DNA from: Carex sylvatica
Taxonomy: Eukaryota; Streptophyta; Magnoliopsida; Poales; Cyperaceae
Assembly (NCBI GenBank): GCA_964058845.1
Contig: CAXKVR010000538.1
Location: 1-24,478, forward strand
DNA length: 24,478 bases
Direction of reading: 5' to 3'
Shown here: positions 1 to 9,063 of the stretch, one piece after another
Position numbering within the stretch: the first letter of the stretch is position 1
Layout: each line of letters begins with the position of its first letter
Made by a program: the position numbers and the translations under genes
Notes under the pieces: generated by a model
Told to the model about the DNA's origin: nothing
Database searches by the model: none
Seen by the model: only the letters and a program-made list of their open reading frames with translations

Positions 1-1177
1 CATTATCGAAAGATATAGAAAAAACCTTGTTACCCAAATTCCTCTTAAGGTTATACTCTTCTAAAACCTCAATAATGGATTTGAAAAATACATTTGCAGT
101 GTGGGGGGAATCAAAAATTCGAAAACTTAATATTCTTTTTTGTAATACCCAATGATCATCAATCCAATGGCCGGTAATACAAGAGTACCCAAGGCTATGT
201 TTACCGGCAGTCCATATATCGGAGGTAATTGACACCTTATTGTTTTGGTATGCAAATTGAGCTTTAAGATCGTTTTTGGTCGAGGTAAACTGATTTTTTA
301 TTTCACTAACCATCTTTCTATGATGGATCCTCTTGTACATTGGTTGACCTAACCCCCGAATGCATAACCGGGCAAAACTCATGCAACCACCCATACTTAT
401 TGGTTGTTCTTTATGGATAATGTACTGGGCCAATTCACTAAGCATTTTTTATTCATCGAATTTTGAATTTGTTCTGGTACCATCCGCGTTTATAAGGGTT
501 TGGATTTGTCTCGGTTCAGGATTTTCAGTTGGAACCTCGCCCTTTTTTTCGTGCATGTCGGCATGTCTCTTAAAACTACTCATACCACTAGTTTGTTTAT
601 ACTCAAAAAAATTTCAGCAATTTTTTACCTTACATTGTAGAAAATTCATAATGTTGTCATTCCCTCTGGTAATATTGTAAAATTTCGCCCACGGTTGATT
701 GTATTCGGGAGGAGGTCTTTTAGTCGTCTTTCCTGCTGGTTCTTGCGGCGGATCACTTGTCGAAGGAGGGACAACTTCTTCTTGAATTTCAGGTTCACCT
801 GTCGAAGGTGTATCTCCTACAGGAGCAGTGTCAGTGAATTGACTCGATGCTACAGAAGAAGAGCCAATGCCTCCATATGTATACTGTGGTGTCGGTTGAA
901 GTGTTTCTTGTGGAATGTATACATTTGGATCGTTTGAAGTATAATACGGTGGCGGTGCATTCATTTGTGGAGGTTGTTGATAATTCAAATCTAGCATTTG
1001 GTCCCTTCTTTGATAATTTGGTGGATAATTTTGTGGATAATTAGGTGGATAATTAGGTGGTGCAATTTGGGAGGAACTTTGTGGATAATTTTGTGGATAA
1101 TTTGGTATTGACGGGCCAAAAATATCGGCCGACAGTCTCGCGATGTCATCTTGGACGAAATCACGATGAGATGACAT
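1..1177 (-). pseudogene. hAT (RICESLEEPER-type) transposase, 5' part, two in-frame stops
   Basis: One continuous reading frame starts at ATG 1177 and runs to position 1. It encodes a Pro/Asn/Tyr/Gln-rich N-terminus with repeated NYPQNYPP units, then a BED-type zinc finger region (Cys residues near 625-645, then a SSFKRHADMH segment with the H-x3-H pair). Next come MYKRIHHRKMVSEIK and SITSDIWTAGKHSLGYSC, whose SDIWT is the first catalytic Asp block of plant hAT transposases. The frame continues to a FDN at the window edge, probably the second catalytic block (DNA). It is broken by TGA at 614-616, inside the BED finger, and TAA at 449-451. Both stops keep the same frame, so this is a decayed copy with point mutations and no frameshift in the visible part. 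The rest of the catalytic core lies beyond the left edge. Confidence 0.9.
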
Positions 1178-1289
1178 TTATTAAACCTATTCAAAATAAT
1201 AAATGTAAATTACTTGACATATTAAAAAAATATATGTAACCTTTTTATTTCACCTATTCAAAATAATTCTAACATACATTGAAAAATAA

Positions 1290-1390
1290 AAAACAGAAAT
1301 TAAGAAACAGAAAATAAAAAACAAAAATTAAAAAACAAAAATTAAAAAACAAAAATTAAAAAACAGAATTTAAAAAACAGAAATTAAAAA
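1290..1390. repeat. Short A-rich tandem repeat, about 14 bp unit
   Basis: Degenerate copies of aaaaaacagaaatt and aaaaaacaaaaatt follow one another. The same unit reappears at 2177-2345 on the other side of the 105-bp array, so the minisatellite is bracketed by this simpler repeat. It lies in the leader of the hAT element. Confidence 0.8.
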
Positions 1391-2177
1391 CAAATATAAT
1401 CACTTCACATATTCAAATCTATAAAACTAACATATTTTAAAAAACCTATTAAAAATAAATCCGAATTTTGAAAAATAAATCTAACCTATTAAAAACAAAT
1501 ATAATCACTTTACATATTCAAATCTATAAAACTAACCTATTTTAAAAAACCTATTAAAAATAAATCCGAATTTTGAAAAATAAATCTAACATATTAAAAA
1601 CAAATATAATCGCTTCACATATTCAAATCTATAAAACTAACCTATTTTAAAAAACCTATTAAAAATAAATCCGAATTTTGAAAAATAAATCTAACCTATT
1701 AAAAACAAATATAATCGCTTCACATATTCAAATCTATAAAACTAACCTATTTTAAAAAACCTATTAAAAATAAATCCGAATTTTGAAAAATAAATCTAAC
1801 CTATTAAAAACAAATATAATCGCTTCACATATTCAAATCTATAAAACTAACCTATTTTAAAAAACCTATTAAAAATAAATCCGAATTTTGAAAAATAAAT
1901 CTAACCTATTAAAAACAAATATAATCACTTCACATATTCAAATCTATAAAACTAACCTATTTTAAAAAAACCTATTAAAAATAAATCCGAATTTTGAAAA
2001 ATAAATCTAACCTATTAAAAACAAATATAACCACTTCATATATTCAAATCTATAAAACTAACCTATTTTAAAAAACCTATTAAAAATAAATCCGAATTTT
2101 GAAAAATAAATCTAACCTATTAAAAACAAATATAACCACTTCACATATTCAAATCTATAAAACTAACCTATTTTAAA
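1386..2177. repeat. 105-bp minisatellite, about 7.5 copies
   Basis: The landmark caaatataa recurs at 1391, 1496, 1601, 1706, 1811, 1916, 2022 and 2127. Spacing is 105 bp, except once 106 bp through an extra A. Copies are almost identical, differing mainly in cacttc/cgcttc/ccactt and acatatt/acctatt. The unit contains catattcaaatctataaaac and ataaatccgaattttgaaa. A detached fragment of the unit appears at about 2340-2380. The array sits between the 5' terminus of the hAT element and its transposase start. The high identity points to recent expansion or homogenisation. Confidence 0.95.
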
Positions 2178-2345
2178 AAACAGAAATTAAAAAACAGAAA
2201 TTAAAAAAAACAAATTAAAAAACAGAAATTAAAAAACAGAAATTAAAAAACAGAATTTAAAAAACAGAAATTAAAAAACAGAATTTAAAAAACAGAAATT
2301 AAAAAACAGAATTTAAAAAACAGAATTTAAAAAACAGAAATTAAA
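2177..2345. repeat. Second array of the 14-bp A-rich unit
   Basis: Roughly a dozen copies of aaaaaacagaaatt or aaaaaacagaattt continue directly from the truncated last 105-bp unit. They match the unit found at 1290-1390. Confidence 0.85.
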
Positions 2346-2792
2346 AACAAATATAATTACTTGGCATATTCAAATCTAACATAAACTAAATAAATCTAAC
2401 ATATTCAATAAATCTAACAAATCTAATTACTTAATAAATTTAACAAACCTAATAAATGACAAATCTAATTACTTAATATTCAATAAATCTAGTATAAACT
2501 AAATGTACTCTACAAAAATAAATTAATCTAAAATGAAATAAATGTTACCTTTAAATCTCGCGAAAATTTTTTGCGGGAGGTGCCGAACTTCGTAATTCCG
2601 TTTGCGGATTTGTATAATGAATTAAATTTACAACTATATTTTTTTTTAAACAATAAATTAAAAAATTGTGAATAATTAAATTAGAGAATTGAGATTGAGA
2701 GAATGAGAAATGAGAGAATGAGAGTGTGAATTTTTTGAGAGGGAATAAAATTTGGGAGGGAATAAAATTTGAAAAAAAAAAAAAAAAAAACC

Positions 2793-3108
2793 GACGGGAA
2801 GGTGGGTCCGGCCGGTCGGGTTTGATTAGACCGGTCCGAGCCCGGTTGAACCGGCGGCAATTTGAAATTTAAAAAAAAATAGAATTTTTAACGGGTCGGG
2901 TACGGGGTACGGGTCGGGTGGGTACGGACGTAATTCGGGCCGGGTTTGCCCGGGTTTTGAACCAAATAACCGTACCCTACCCGTTTTATGCCCGTACCCG
3001 TGTACCCGTTTACCCGACCCATACCCGGGCTCGGGCACGGGTACCCCGGGTACCGGGCACGGGCGGATCGGATACGGGCCGCCCGACCCGGGTATTTGCA
3101 AAAGCCTA
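2793..3108. repeat. GC-rich hAT subterminal region with CGGGT/ACCCG motifs
   Basis: After a poly-A run at about 2771-2790 the base composition changes abruptly to GC-rich. CGGGT, GGGTACGGG, ACCCG and TACCCG recur in both orientations and form many local palindromes. Such subterminal motif clusters are the usual transposase-binding regions of hAT elements. Open frames across this stretch are low-complexity and not genes. Confidence 0.75.
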
Positions 3109-3218
3109 GGCACGTAATATGACATGACGTCATCAAAATATTTTGTTTTCATGTGTAGTGGTCAAAAATAACGGAGAGAAGGCACATCATGTTTATTGTT
3201 TAGTCATGTCGTGATAAT

Positions 3219-3587
3219 GTTGTGACTAGGGATGCACAAAAATTTCGTAGCTCGTGACTTGATTGAGTTCAATTTGAAAAAAAAATTCGGTTTGAAACGA
3301 ATCAAATTAGTTCGGTTCTGAAATGAATTAAATTCAGTTCAGTTTGAAATTGGTTTGAATCAAATTCAAACTAAGTTTGATTCGGCTCAAAACTTTTTTT
3401 TTAGTTCTAAATCATGTTTCAATTTTAAACAAGTTTACTTCAAAACTGATTCGAATCGCATCAAATCAAATTCAAACTCTTCTTTCCAGTTTAAAATCCT
3501 ACTTCAATTTTAAATCAATTCGGTTTAAAATTGATTTGAACTCAAACTAGATTAAATTTAATTCGGTTTGATTTCTCTAGTTGTGAC
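3219..3587. mobile_element. Non-autonomous hAT element with perfect 8-bp TSD
   Basis: The direct repeat gttgtgac occurs at 3219-3226 and 3580-3587. Between them lies a 353-bp element (3227-3579) that begins TAGGGATGCACAAAA and ends, read inward from the right, TAGAGAAATCAAACC. The termini match imperfectly. The interior is a mosaic of ttcggtttgaa and ttcaaac-type motifs in both orientations and has no coding potential. The 8-bp TSD and TAGRGA terminus fit the hAT superfamily. Confidence 0.75.
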
Positions 3588-4161
3588 GTGACAATGTTTA
3601 AATTTTTTTTTTGTCGGAGTTTAAATTGCTTATTGAAGAAGAAATATTAGAAAAGAAAATATAAAAAATTGTGAAAAAGATTATGTGCTCCCCGCGAGTG
3701 TATAGGATTGTGTCGCAACAGATGCACTGATTCTAATCTAAAAACAACACTTAATTTAAAATCTATCATCGGATCAAGATCTGGATATTATCAAGGGTAT
3801 ATTGTGACGTTTCACATGTGTTGTGATAAAATTACTTTTATAAATGTGACTACCTGACTTCTCACGTGTCATTCCAATACCACAATGACTCGTTTGACAA
3901 GTCGGTTCAGCTGTCATGTCATTTTATTTTTTGTGCCAAAAAAAAACACGTCATGCAAAATGATCCGATACACAAATTAGATAACAAACATGAATATTGT
4001 GCCGTTTCGTGAGTAATCCAAGTTGGTGTCTTCTGAGTAGAACTGTAAATGTGACATGTTCACAGGCAGTGAATTGTAAATGTGCCATGTTGTGTCCTTG
4101 TGTTATGTCGTATTTTCAATCAGCATTATGTTAAAAAACACTGAGATTCAGCACAACATGT
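3588..4161. other. Intergenic, no gene recognised
   Basis: AT-rich spacer with recurring short words such as gtgac, catgtt and gtgtcatg, and a loose duplication of tgtaaatgtgacatgtt at about 4046 and 4076. I see no coding region or structural RNA. Confidence 0.5.
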
Positions 4162-4384
4162 CTACGGACACGGATTCAAATCAGCTGAAATTCTAGATAC
4201 ATGAACAATAATCCTGAAATTTCAAATTCAACCGTTGATCTGTTATGAGATGCATGCACAGAAAAATCAACTGTTCCGAGTTACGTGCACAAAAAAAGTT
4301 AGACGGTTGAATTCAGAATTCTAGAAATATCAGAGTTACTGTTTATGCATTTAGATTTCAGCTGATTTGAATCCCTACGGACAC
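4162..4384. mobile_element. MULE-type MITE, 203 bp, 10-bp flanking direct repeat
   Basis: The direct repeat ctacggacac at 4162-4171 and 4375-4384 flanks 4172-4374. The ends are perfect inverted repeats, GGATTCAAATCAGCTGAAA, and the similarity continues imperfectly for about 70 bp to a TTCAACCG block on each side. Long terminal inverted repeats (TIRs) plus a 9-10 bp TSD fit a miniature Mutator-like element. It has no coding capacity. Confidence 0.85.
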
Positions 4385-4841
4385 AACACCTCTAAGCACG
4401 TAGTGTCATGCCCATCCCGGCCACCCCTCTCTCCTCTACGCCTCGTCCCCACCTGTCTTGTTCCGGCTCCCAAGACCGCAACACTCGCCCCCAACTCCAC
4501 TCTTTTCTTCTTCCTTTCTCCTTTTTCCTATCTTTTACTTTGCTTTATCGAGCTTTCCAAAAACAGGAGAGACAACATGAGAGTTTGGCTGAAAAATAAA
4601 ATATGAAGTTAATTTAGCCTCTGACAAAAACATATTATCAAACATGAATTTTTAGTTTTCTTACGTATTATACACTTATACTGAGTATTTTAATTTTCTT
4701 ATAGACAGGTCCTGTGTCGAGACGTGTTTAGTTCTGTAAGTACTGGATGTCGTAGACATGCTATTTTGTGTCGAGCTAAAATTCACTAAAATAAACACAA
4801 TCCTTCTCACAACACAACACTGAAACGTCTTTACACGACAC
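4385..4841. other. Intergenic, pyrimidine-rich patch, no gene recognised
   Basis: A C/T-rich patch at about 4405-4560 gives open frames of low complexity (Pro/Ser/Leu-rich) that match nothing I recognise. The rest is AT-rich. Confidence 0.45.
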
Positions 4842-5063
4842 GGATTCCAATCTGCTCTTTTTCTCAAAAAAAGGAGCACCTCCTATTCTTCAATCCGAAC
4901 CGTTAAAAGTCGATCAAACGGTTTCAATTACTTTTTTATTTATATCAATATAATCTATTAAAATGAATCAAATGTAATTAGAGCCCTTTGATCGATTTTG
5001 AACGGTTCGGATTGAAGAATAGGAGGTGCTCCTTTTCTTAAGAAAATGAGCAGATTTGAATCC
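4842..5063. mobile_element. MULE-type MITE, 222 bp, long hairpin arms
   Basis: Left end GGATTCCAATCTGCTC and right end (reverse complement) GGATTCAAATCTGCTCATT are inverted repeats. The arms extend about 80 bp with few mismatches: the block aggagcacctcctattcttc at 4873-4892 returns inverted near 5010-5034. The terminus matches the MITE at 4172, so both belong to one terminus group. The flanks tacacgacac and tacacacac agree only if one base is gapped, so the TSD is weak. Confidence 0.8.
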
Positions 5064-5935
5064 TACACACACTTCTAACACCAAGTGTCATGTTCCACTA
5101 CTGTATTCGAGCTCGTGCATACAGTGTCATGTTTACGTGTCACACTGTTACGTACTTTTTGTTATTCACTATACCCACAAGATCATCCTCTGATATATCA
5201 AATAACTTTATAAATACTTCGTCCCATGGAATTTCAGGAAAAATGCTACTCCGCTAGCTAAACTGTATGTCAAAAGTAACACCCGTTCAACCAGAAGCGA
5301 ATTTACATTGAACGTATGCGATCAATTGATTCCTTTTTTTAATTGTTTTTTGGTATTTATATATGATTTTTCTATATAATTTAGAAAAAAAAATGTCAAG
5401 CTACTGTAAAACTGATCCTCATTCACAGAAAGAAATTTTTATATGATTGAGTATTTGACCAGCATATTTCAATAGTCTTGCTCCGTCCGTTCAAACTGAA
5501 AAAAAGATGGAGCCATTTTATAACTAAAACTTAACGGAATATGACGTTCTTCAGATGCTTATCAAAATGATGCTCGCTACCTGTATCAATAATTGAATTT
5601 TTAAATAACAAGTAGAGGTTCTAGCAGAGTATTGTAGCCAAAATTGAATTAGTTAATTGCACTACGTTTGTTATTAGCTCTAGCAAAGCACTTCGTATTT
5701 GCCATGATACTTACAATGATCCTGCTTTCAAATAACACAACTTCGCAAACTGTCACTGTAATTGGAAAACCACATGTACAGTTCAGATACCTTTGAACAG
5801 AAATATATGCACAAAATACCCAAGTATTCCAAACATACAATTTCTTCACAAGATCACCTGGTGTTAGACAAGCTAGAAATTCAAACAAAGAAGGACATAT
5901 TGCTACTAATATACTATTGTAAAATTATCGAAAAA
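5064..5935. other. Intergenic, 3' flank of the DUF7798 gene
   Basis: AT-rich sequence with no recognisable coding or RNA gene. The part nearest 5936 is expected to contain the 3' UTR of the minus-strand gene. No convincing structural element was seen. Confidence 0.4.
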
Positions 5936-8520
5936 TCAAGCAGGGGACATTGATGTTGAGAGGACAACAAAAGACAGATGGTGAAGCGCATCCTGGATCT
6001 TGCCAAGGGCATTGGTTTGGTCTGATCTCAGCTGATTCGAAATTTCATTTGCCTTGGTCTGTACTGCCTTCTGCTCGGGGTGCTCAGTTGCTATATATGC
6101 CTCTATTATGTCAGAGATGCCTGAAAGGACACATTTTCAATAACAAAGAAAAGATACTAGATTGGCATTTTAGATAAATAAAATGAATAAAAATTAAGAG
6201 ATGGAGCCAGTACCATTGATGAAGCTGGCAGAAACCTTCAAAACATCAGAAGACATGAACTGGGCCTTTGATCTAATTATCTTAGCTTTTGACACCAAAT
6301 CCTCTGGCCATTCAATCTTGATATCTTCTTCATCTGCTTCTTCAACCTTCACTTTGTTTCCACTTTTTGATATAACTGACTTGCCCAACAATAGGAGTTG
6401 AGACACAGCAAGACAGCATAGTTCTGACAGCCGCTGCATGAGGATAAATTATATTAAAATAGCTAATTAATTTGAACTGCACAATTGAAACAAATCATCC
6501 ACCACATACATGGACTCCCTCTGAGTGGATATTCTCTAGCTTATTAGTGGTTTTCTGAATAATTTCCTTTGCAGCAAGCCCACCTAGGCCTGACGTGAAC
6601 CTGCATAAAAACCAGGCTTTCACAAGTTAATTTGAAGGAAATCAAATGATTTGCACTTATATGAAGTGGAAATAAAGTACTAATCACCAACCCTGCAGCC
6701 ATACTAGCAGCCTTGGTCACACTAGACTCACATAGTTTCCTAATCTCAATATCACCAGTACTGTCAACAGCTTCAACCTCCTTCCCTTTACCAGTAGAGT
6801 CTTGTCCATTTCCCTCTATTTGTATCTCCAGATTGAAAACCTCTTGAATTTCTTTTAGTTTTGCCTCATAAAATAGTTTCTGGTCAGATAATAGTTTGCC
6901 CTTCCTCCTGTTAAACAATACTGCATAGTGACTTGACAACGCTTCCAGTTCCTAGCATCACAAAATGGAAAAAAAATGTAAGCATTTGACAAGGTTGAAT
7001 ATAAAAAATGACTGGTACCTTCTTTTGTAAATGTTTAAAAATATTTGATGCAGCGAAGTCCCTTGATTAATAAAGGCAACTGACAACTGTGAAGAAGAAG
7101 CTACTCTCTTGAAGTGAAAGAGGACACAGAAATGTTGCGCATAAATTTCTTAGTTGTACAGTTTAGCATAAAAGAAATAAGGTTTGGGGGGGGGGGGGGG
7201 GGACCTCAAGCTGATCAGGACCACCATATATGTAGAAGCATCGGTCAAAAGTAACATCCTCCTCAAGTTGCTCTTCATCAATATGTGAATGATCAACCTC
7301 TCCTTCAGAGTTGTTCTCCACTTGAAGACCAGTTTCTTCAATAAGCAAATCCATTGTCTCTTTTCCAACCCGCTCCAACACTTCCATTCCCTTTGCTGTC
7401 AATGACTTCCCTGTCTGAAAAAAAAATTCAAATTCAAATTTGACCTCAAGGGACTGAAGGAAATTGAAAGCATCATTTAATTAAGCAAACAGCACCTCTA
7501 TGAGAGATGGTGCAAGTGTAGATTTGTTCACTGGGAGGCCTCCTTGTTGAATGTTTCCAGCAAGGTTTGAAGCTGAATCCTCCAATCTAATTGTTTAGAG
7601 AAAAAAAAAAAGTGAACCATTTCAATGTCTTACACACAGACAAAAAATAAAAAAGGTAGAAGTGAACTAAGATATTAAATCAGAATAAATCTATGTGATA
7701 AAAAGCATGGTTAAAACAAGAGTACTTTTGGACAAGGAGGGTACTGCCCTTCCAGGCATTGCCTAGTGCAGTCCATGTTCCAGAGGCCAAGCTCTCCACT
7801 GAGGTATCGATTACTTTTAGGCCCTGCAGTTTGCATTTTTAATTAAATGAAGTGCATTTTCCATTAAAGTAAGAATAGCATCAATCAAACAATGGATTCT
7901 ATTAAGTATACCTGATGCAGAGACATTGACTGCATCTTGCAATTGAACAAGTTGAAAAGCATATTTAAGAAAGATAAACATACCTGGCCAAGGATGGAAT
8001 CCTGGCTAGCATTTTCCAGTTTGTCAAGGGCAGCCTTGCGAAGCCTATCCTTCTCTTCATCCGTTTCATCCTCTTCCTTGTCTTTCTCTTTCTTTGCTTC
8101 TGTAGTTTCTGTCTGGATCTCATCTATTGCACTCTTGGCAACTGCTACAGCCTGCTCCAAATCAGTTGTCTCTTGTTACTTAATTAATTAACCACATCAA
8201 ATAACTTGCACCAAAAGCTGAAAGCCAATAACTTGTTCTACTGATCAAGCCAGATAGCCAAAGACGAGGAAAAGAATTATCAATGTATGTTTCAAAACCA
8301 ACAGAAAGGTAACAAAGGGGTTTACATTGCGTGAGATCTCTTCCGCAGCCTTGTGGAGATCAGAGAAGATGGAGAAACCCCACCCTCCCCATCCTCCTCC
8401 TCCTCCTCCAGCCTCACTCTTCGCCTGAGGCTGAGGTGTCGCTTTGTCATCCACCTCTGTGCTACCATCGGTGGCATTTGAAAGATCGGGATTCGCTTTC
8501 TTCCCATCTCCTTCCTCCAT
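5936..8520 (-). CDS. FAM114/DUF7798-like protein, 9 exons, 511 aa
   Basis: Exons on the minus strand: 8326-8520, 7984-8169, 7726-7823, 7496-7586, 7205-7414, 6692-6951, 6510-6600, 6214-6433, 5936-6120. They total 1536 nt with consistent phases and GT-AG introns, and the stop is TGA at 5936-5938. The N-terminus is acidic, then GGGGGWGGWGFSIFSDL, the W-G-G-W-G signature also found in FAM114 (NOXP20) proteins. A Glu/Lys-rich probable coiled coil follows (KKEKDKEEDETDEEKDRLRK, exon 2). The conserved plant block FDRCFYIYGGPDQLEELEAL, then SSHYAVLFNRRKGKL, spans exons 5-6, and a helical RLSELCCLAVSQLLLLGKS segment lies in exon 8. Family function is poorly known; animal relatives are linked to Golgi and vesicle trafficking. 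The intron after exon 5 starts GT followed by 17 C, an odd donor. Family membership is from recalled motifs; no plant symbol is assigned. Confidence 0.9.
7186..7202. repeat. 17-bp poly-G (poly-C in transcript) at a 5' splice site
   Basis: On the sense (minus) strand of the DUF7798 gene, exon 5 ends CTTGAG at 7205 and the intron starts GT at 7204-7203, followed at once by 17 cytosines. The run length is prone to both replication and sequencing error. Confidence 0.8.
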
Positions 8521-8668
8521 TTTATGGTTTAATAGATCGATCTACTTCCAATCTAAATCGAGTTAAGTTCTCCGGCAATCCTCGCTTGAGAAGTTTCAGA
8601 TCTTCCCTTCAAAGTTAAATTTTTACTCTAACAGTCTAACCTAACATCCTTCACCACGTCGCAACAAC

Positions 8669-8758
8669 TGGCCCAATTGCTTTACTTTAAGGCTTTAACT
8701 TGTAGGCTCATTAGTACTTTGAAGCCCATATTTAGGCCCAATAAAATTCGAGCCCATT
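8669..8758. promoter_or_regulatory. Cluster of four GCCCA (site II-like) motifs in a divergent promoter
   Basis: GGCCCAA at 8670, GCCCATA at 8724, GGCCCAA at 8734 and GCCCATT at 8752 lie within 88 bp, between the divergent starts at 8520 (minus) and 9064 (plus). TGGGCY/RGCCCA motifs are known plant site II elements of housekeeping and growth-related promoters. The direct observation is the motif density; shared use by both genes is inference. Confidence 0.5.
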
Positions 8759-8823
8759 TGAACTTGTCTGATGTTCCCAAGCCTATAATCTATCTAGTTA
8801 GCCCGAAAGCAGAGTTCCCTAGC

Positions 8824-8993
8824 GAGTGCGCATCCCCTGAGGTATCTCATATTTTGCGTGACCTACGTGTCCGGTGCCTATTCGGGGATAGCGCAGGGGG
8901 CCAGTATTGTTTAAGCTTTGAGATTCGAGTAGAACGGTTGAGATTTTCCAAAAAGTCACGCAAATTATGAGATATCTCAGAGGATGCGAATTG
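8824..8993. mobile_element. MITE-like inverted repeat in the divergent promoter
   Basis: The left arm gcgcatcccctgaggtatct continues to tttgcgtgac. The right arm, reverse complemented, reads CGCATCCTCTGAGATATCTC and also continues to TTTGCGTGAC. The arms are about 38 bp with few mismatches around a spacer of about 85 bp. The right terminus CAATTCGCATCCTCTGAG resembles the MITE end at 12907. Flanks ttccctagc and ctctcttgc agree at only 6 of 9 positions, so the TSD is unproven. Confidence 0.65.
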
Positions 8994-9063
8994 CTCTCTT
9001 GCTCCCTTCTTCTCTTGCTCAATATTGAGAGGTAGATTGGGTTTATGGTTTTAGCTATCAGCA

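Larger units (their letters stand above)
1..3108 (-). mobile_element. hAT transposon, degenerate, 3' part beyond left edge
   Basis: One hAT element is inferred to run from about 3108 leftward past the window edge. Its 5' end on the minus strand reads TAGGCTTTTGCAAATACCCG, a typical plant hAT terminus followed by CGGGT/ACCCG-rich subterminal DNA. The interior then has an AT-rich leader with tandem repeats and a transposase reading frame beginning at 1177. An 8-bp TSD would be ggcacgta at 3109-3116, but the other end lies outside the window, so this cannot be confirmed. The element is old, because the transposase frame has stops. The boundary at 3108 is inferred from terminus resemblance only. 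Confidence 0.7.

Noticed and set aside
2826..3152. Open frames of 60-108 aa on both strands in the GC-rich stretch
   Set aside because: They translate the repeated CGGGT/ACCCG motifs into Pro/Gly/Arg-rich low-complexity sequence, open on both strands at once. This is hAT subterminal DNA.
4367..4606. Two overlapping plus-strand open frames, Pro/Ser/Leu-rich
   Set aside because: Pyrimidine-rich low complexity, no recognisable domain, one starts in a MITE end, and no splice partner was found.
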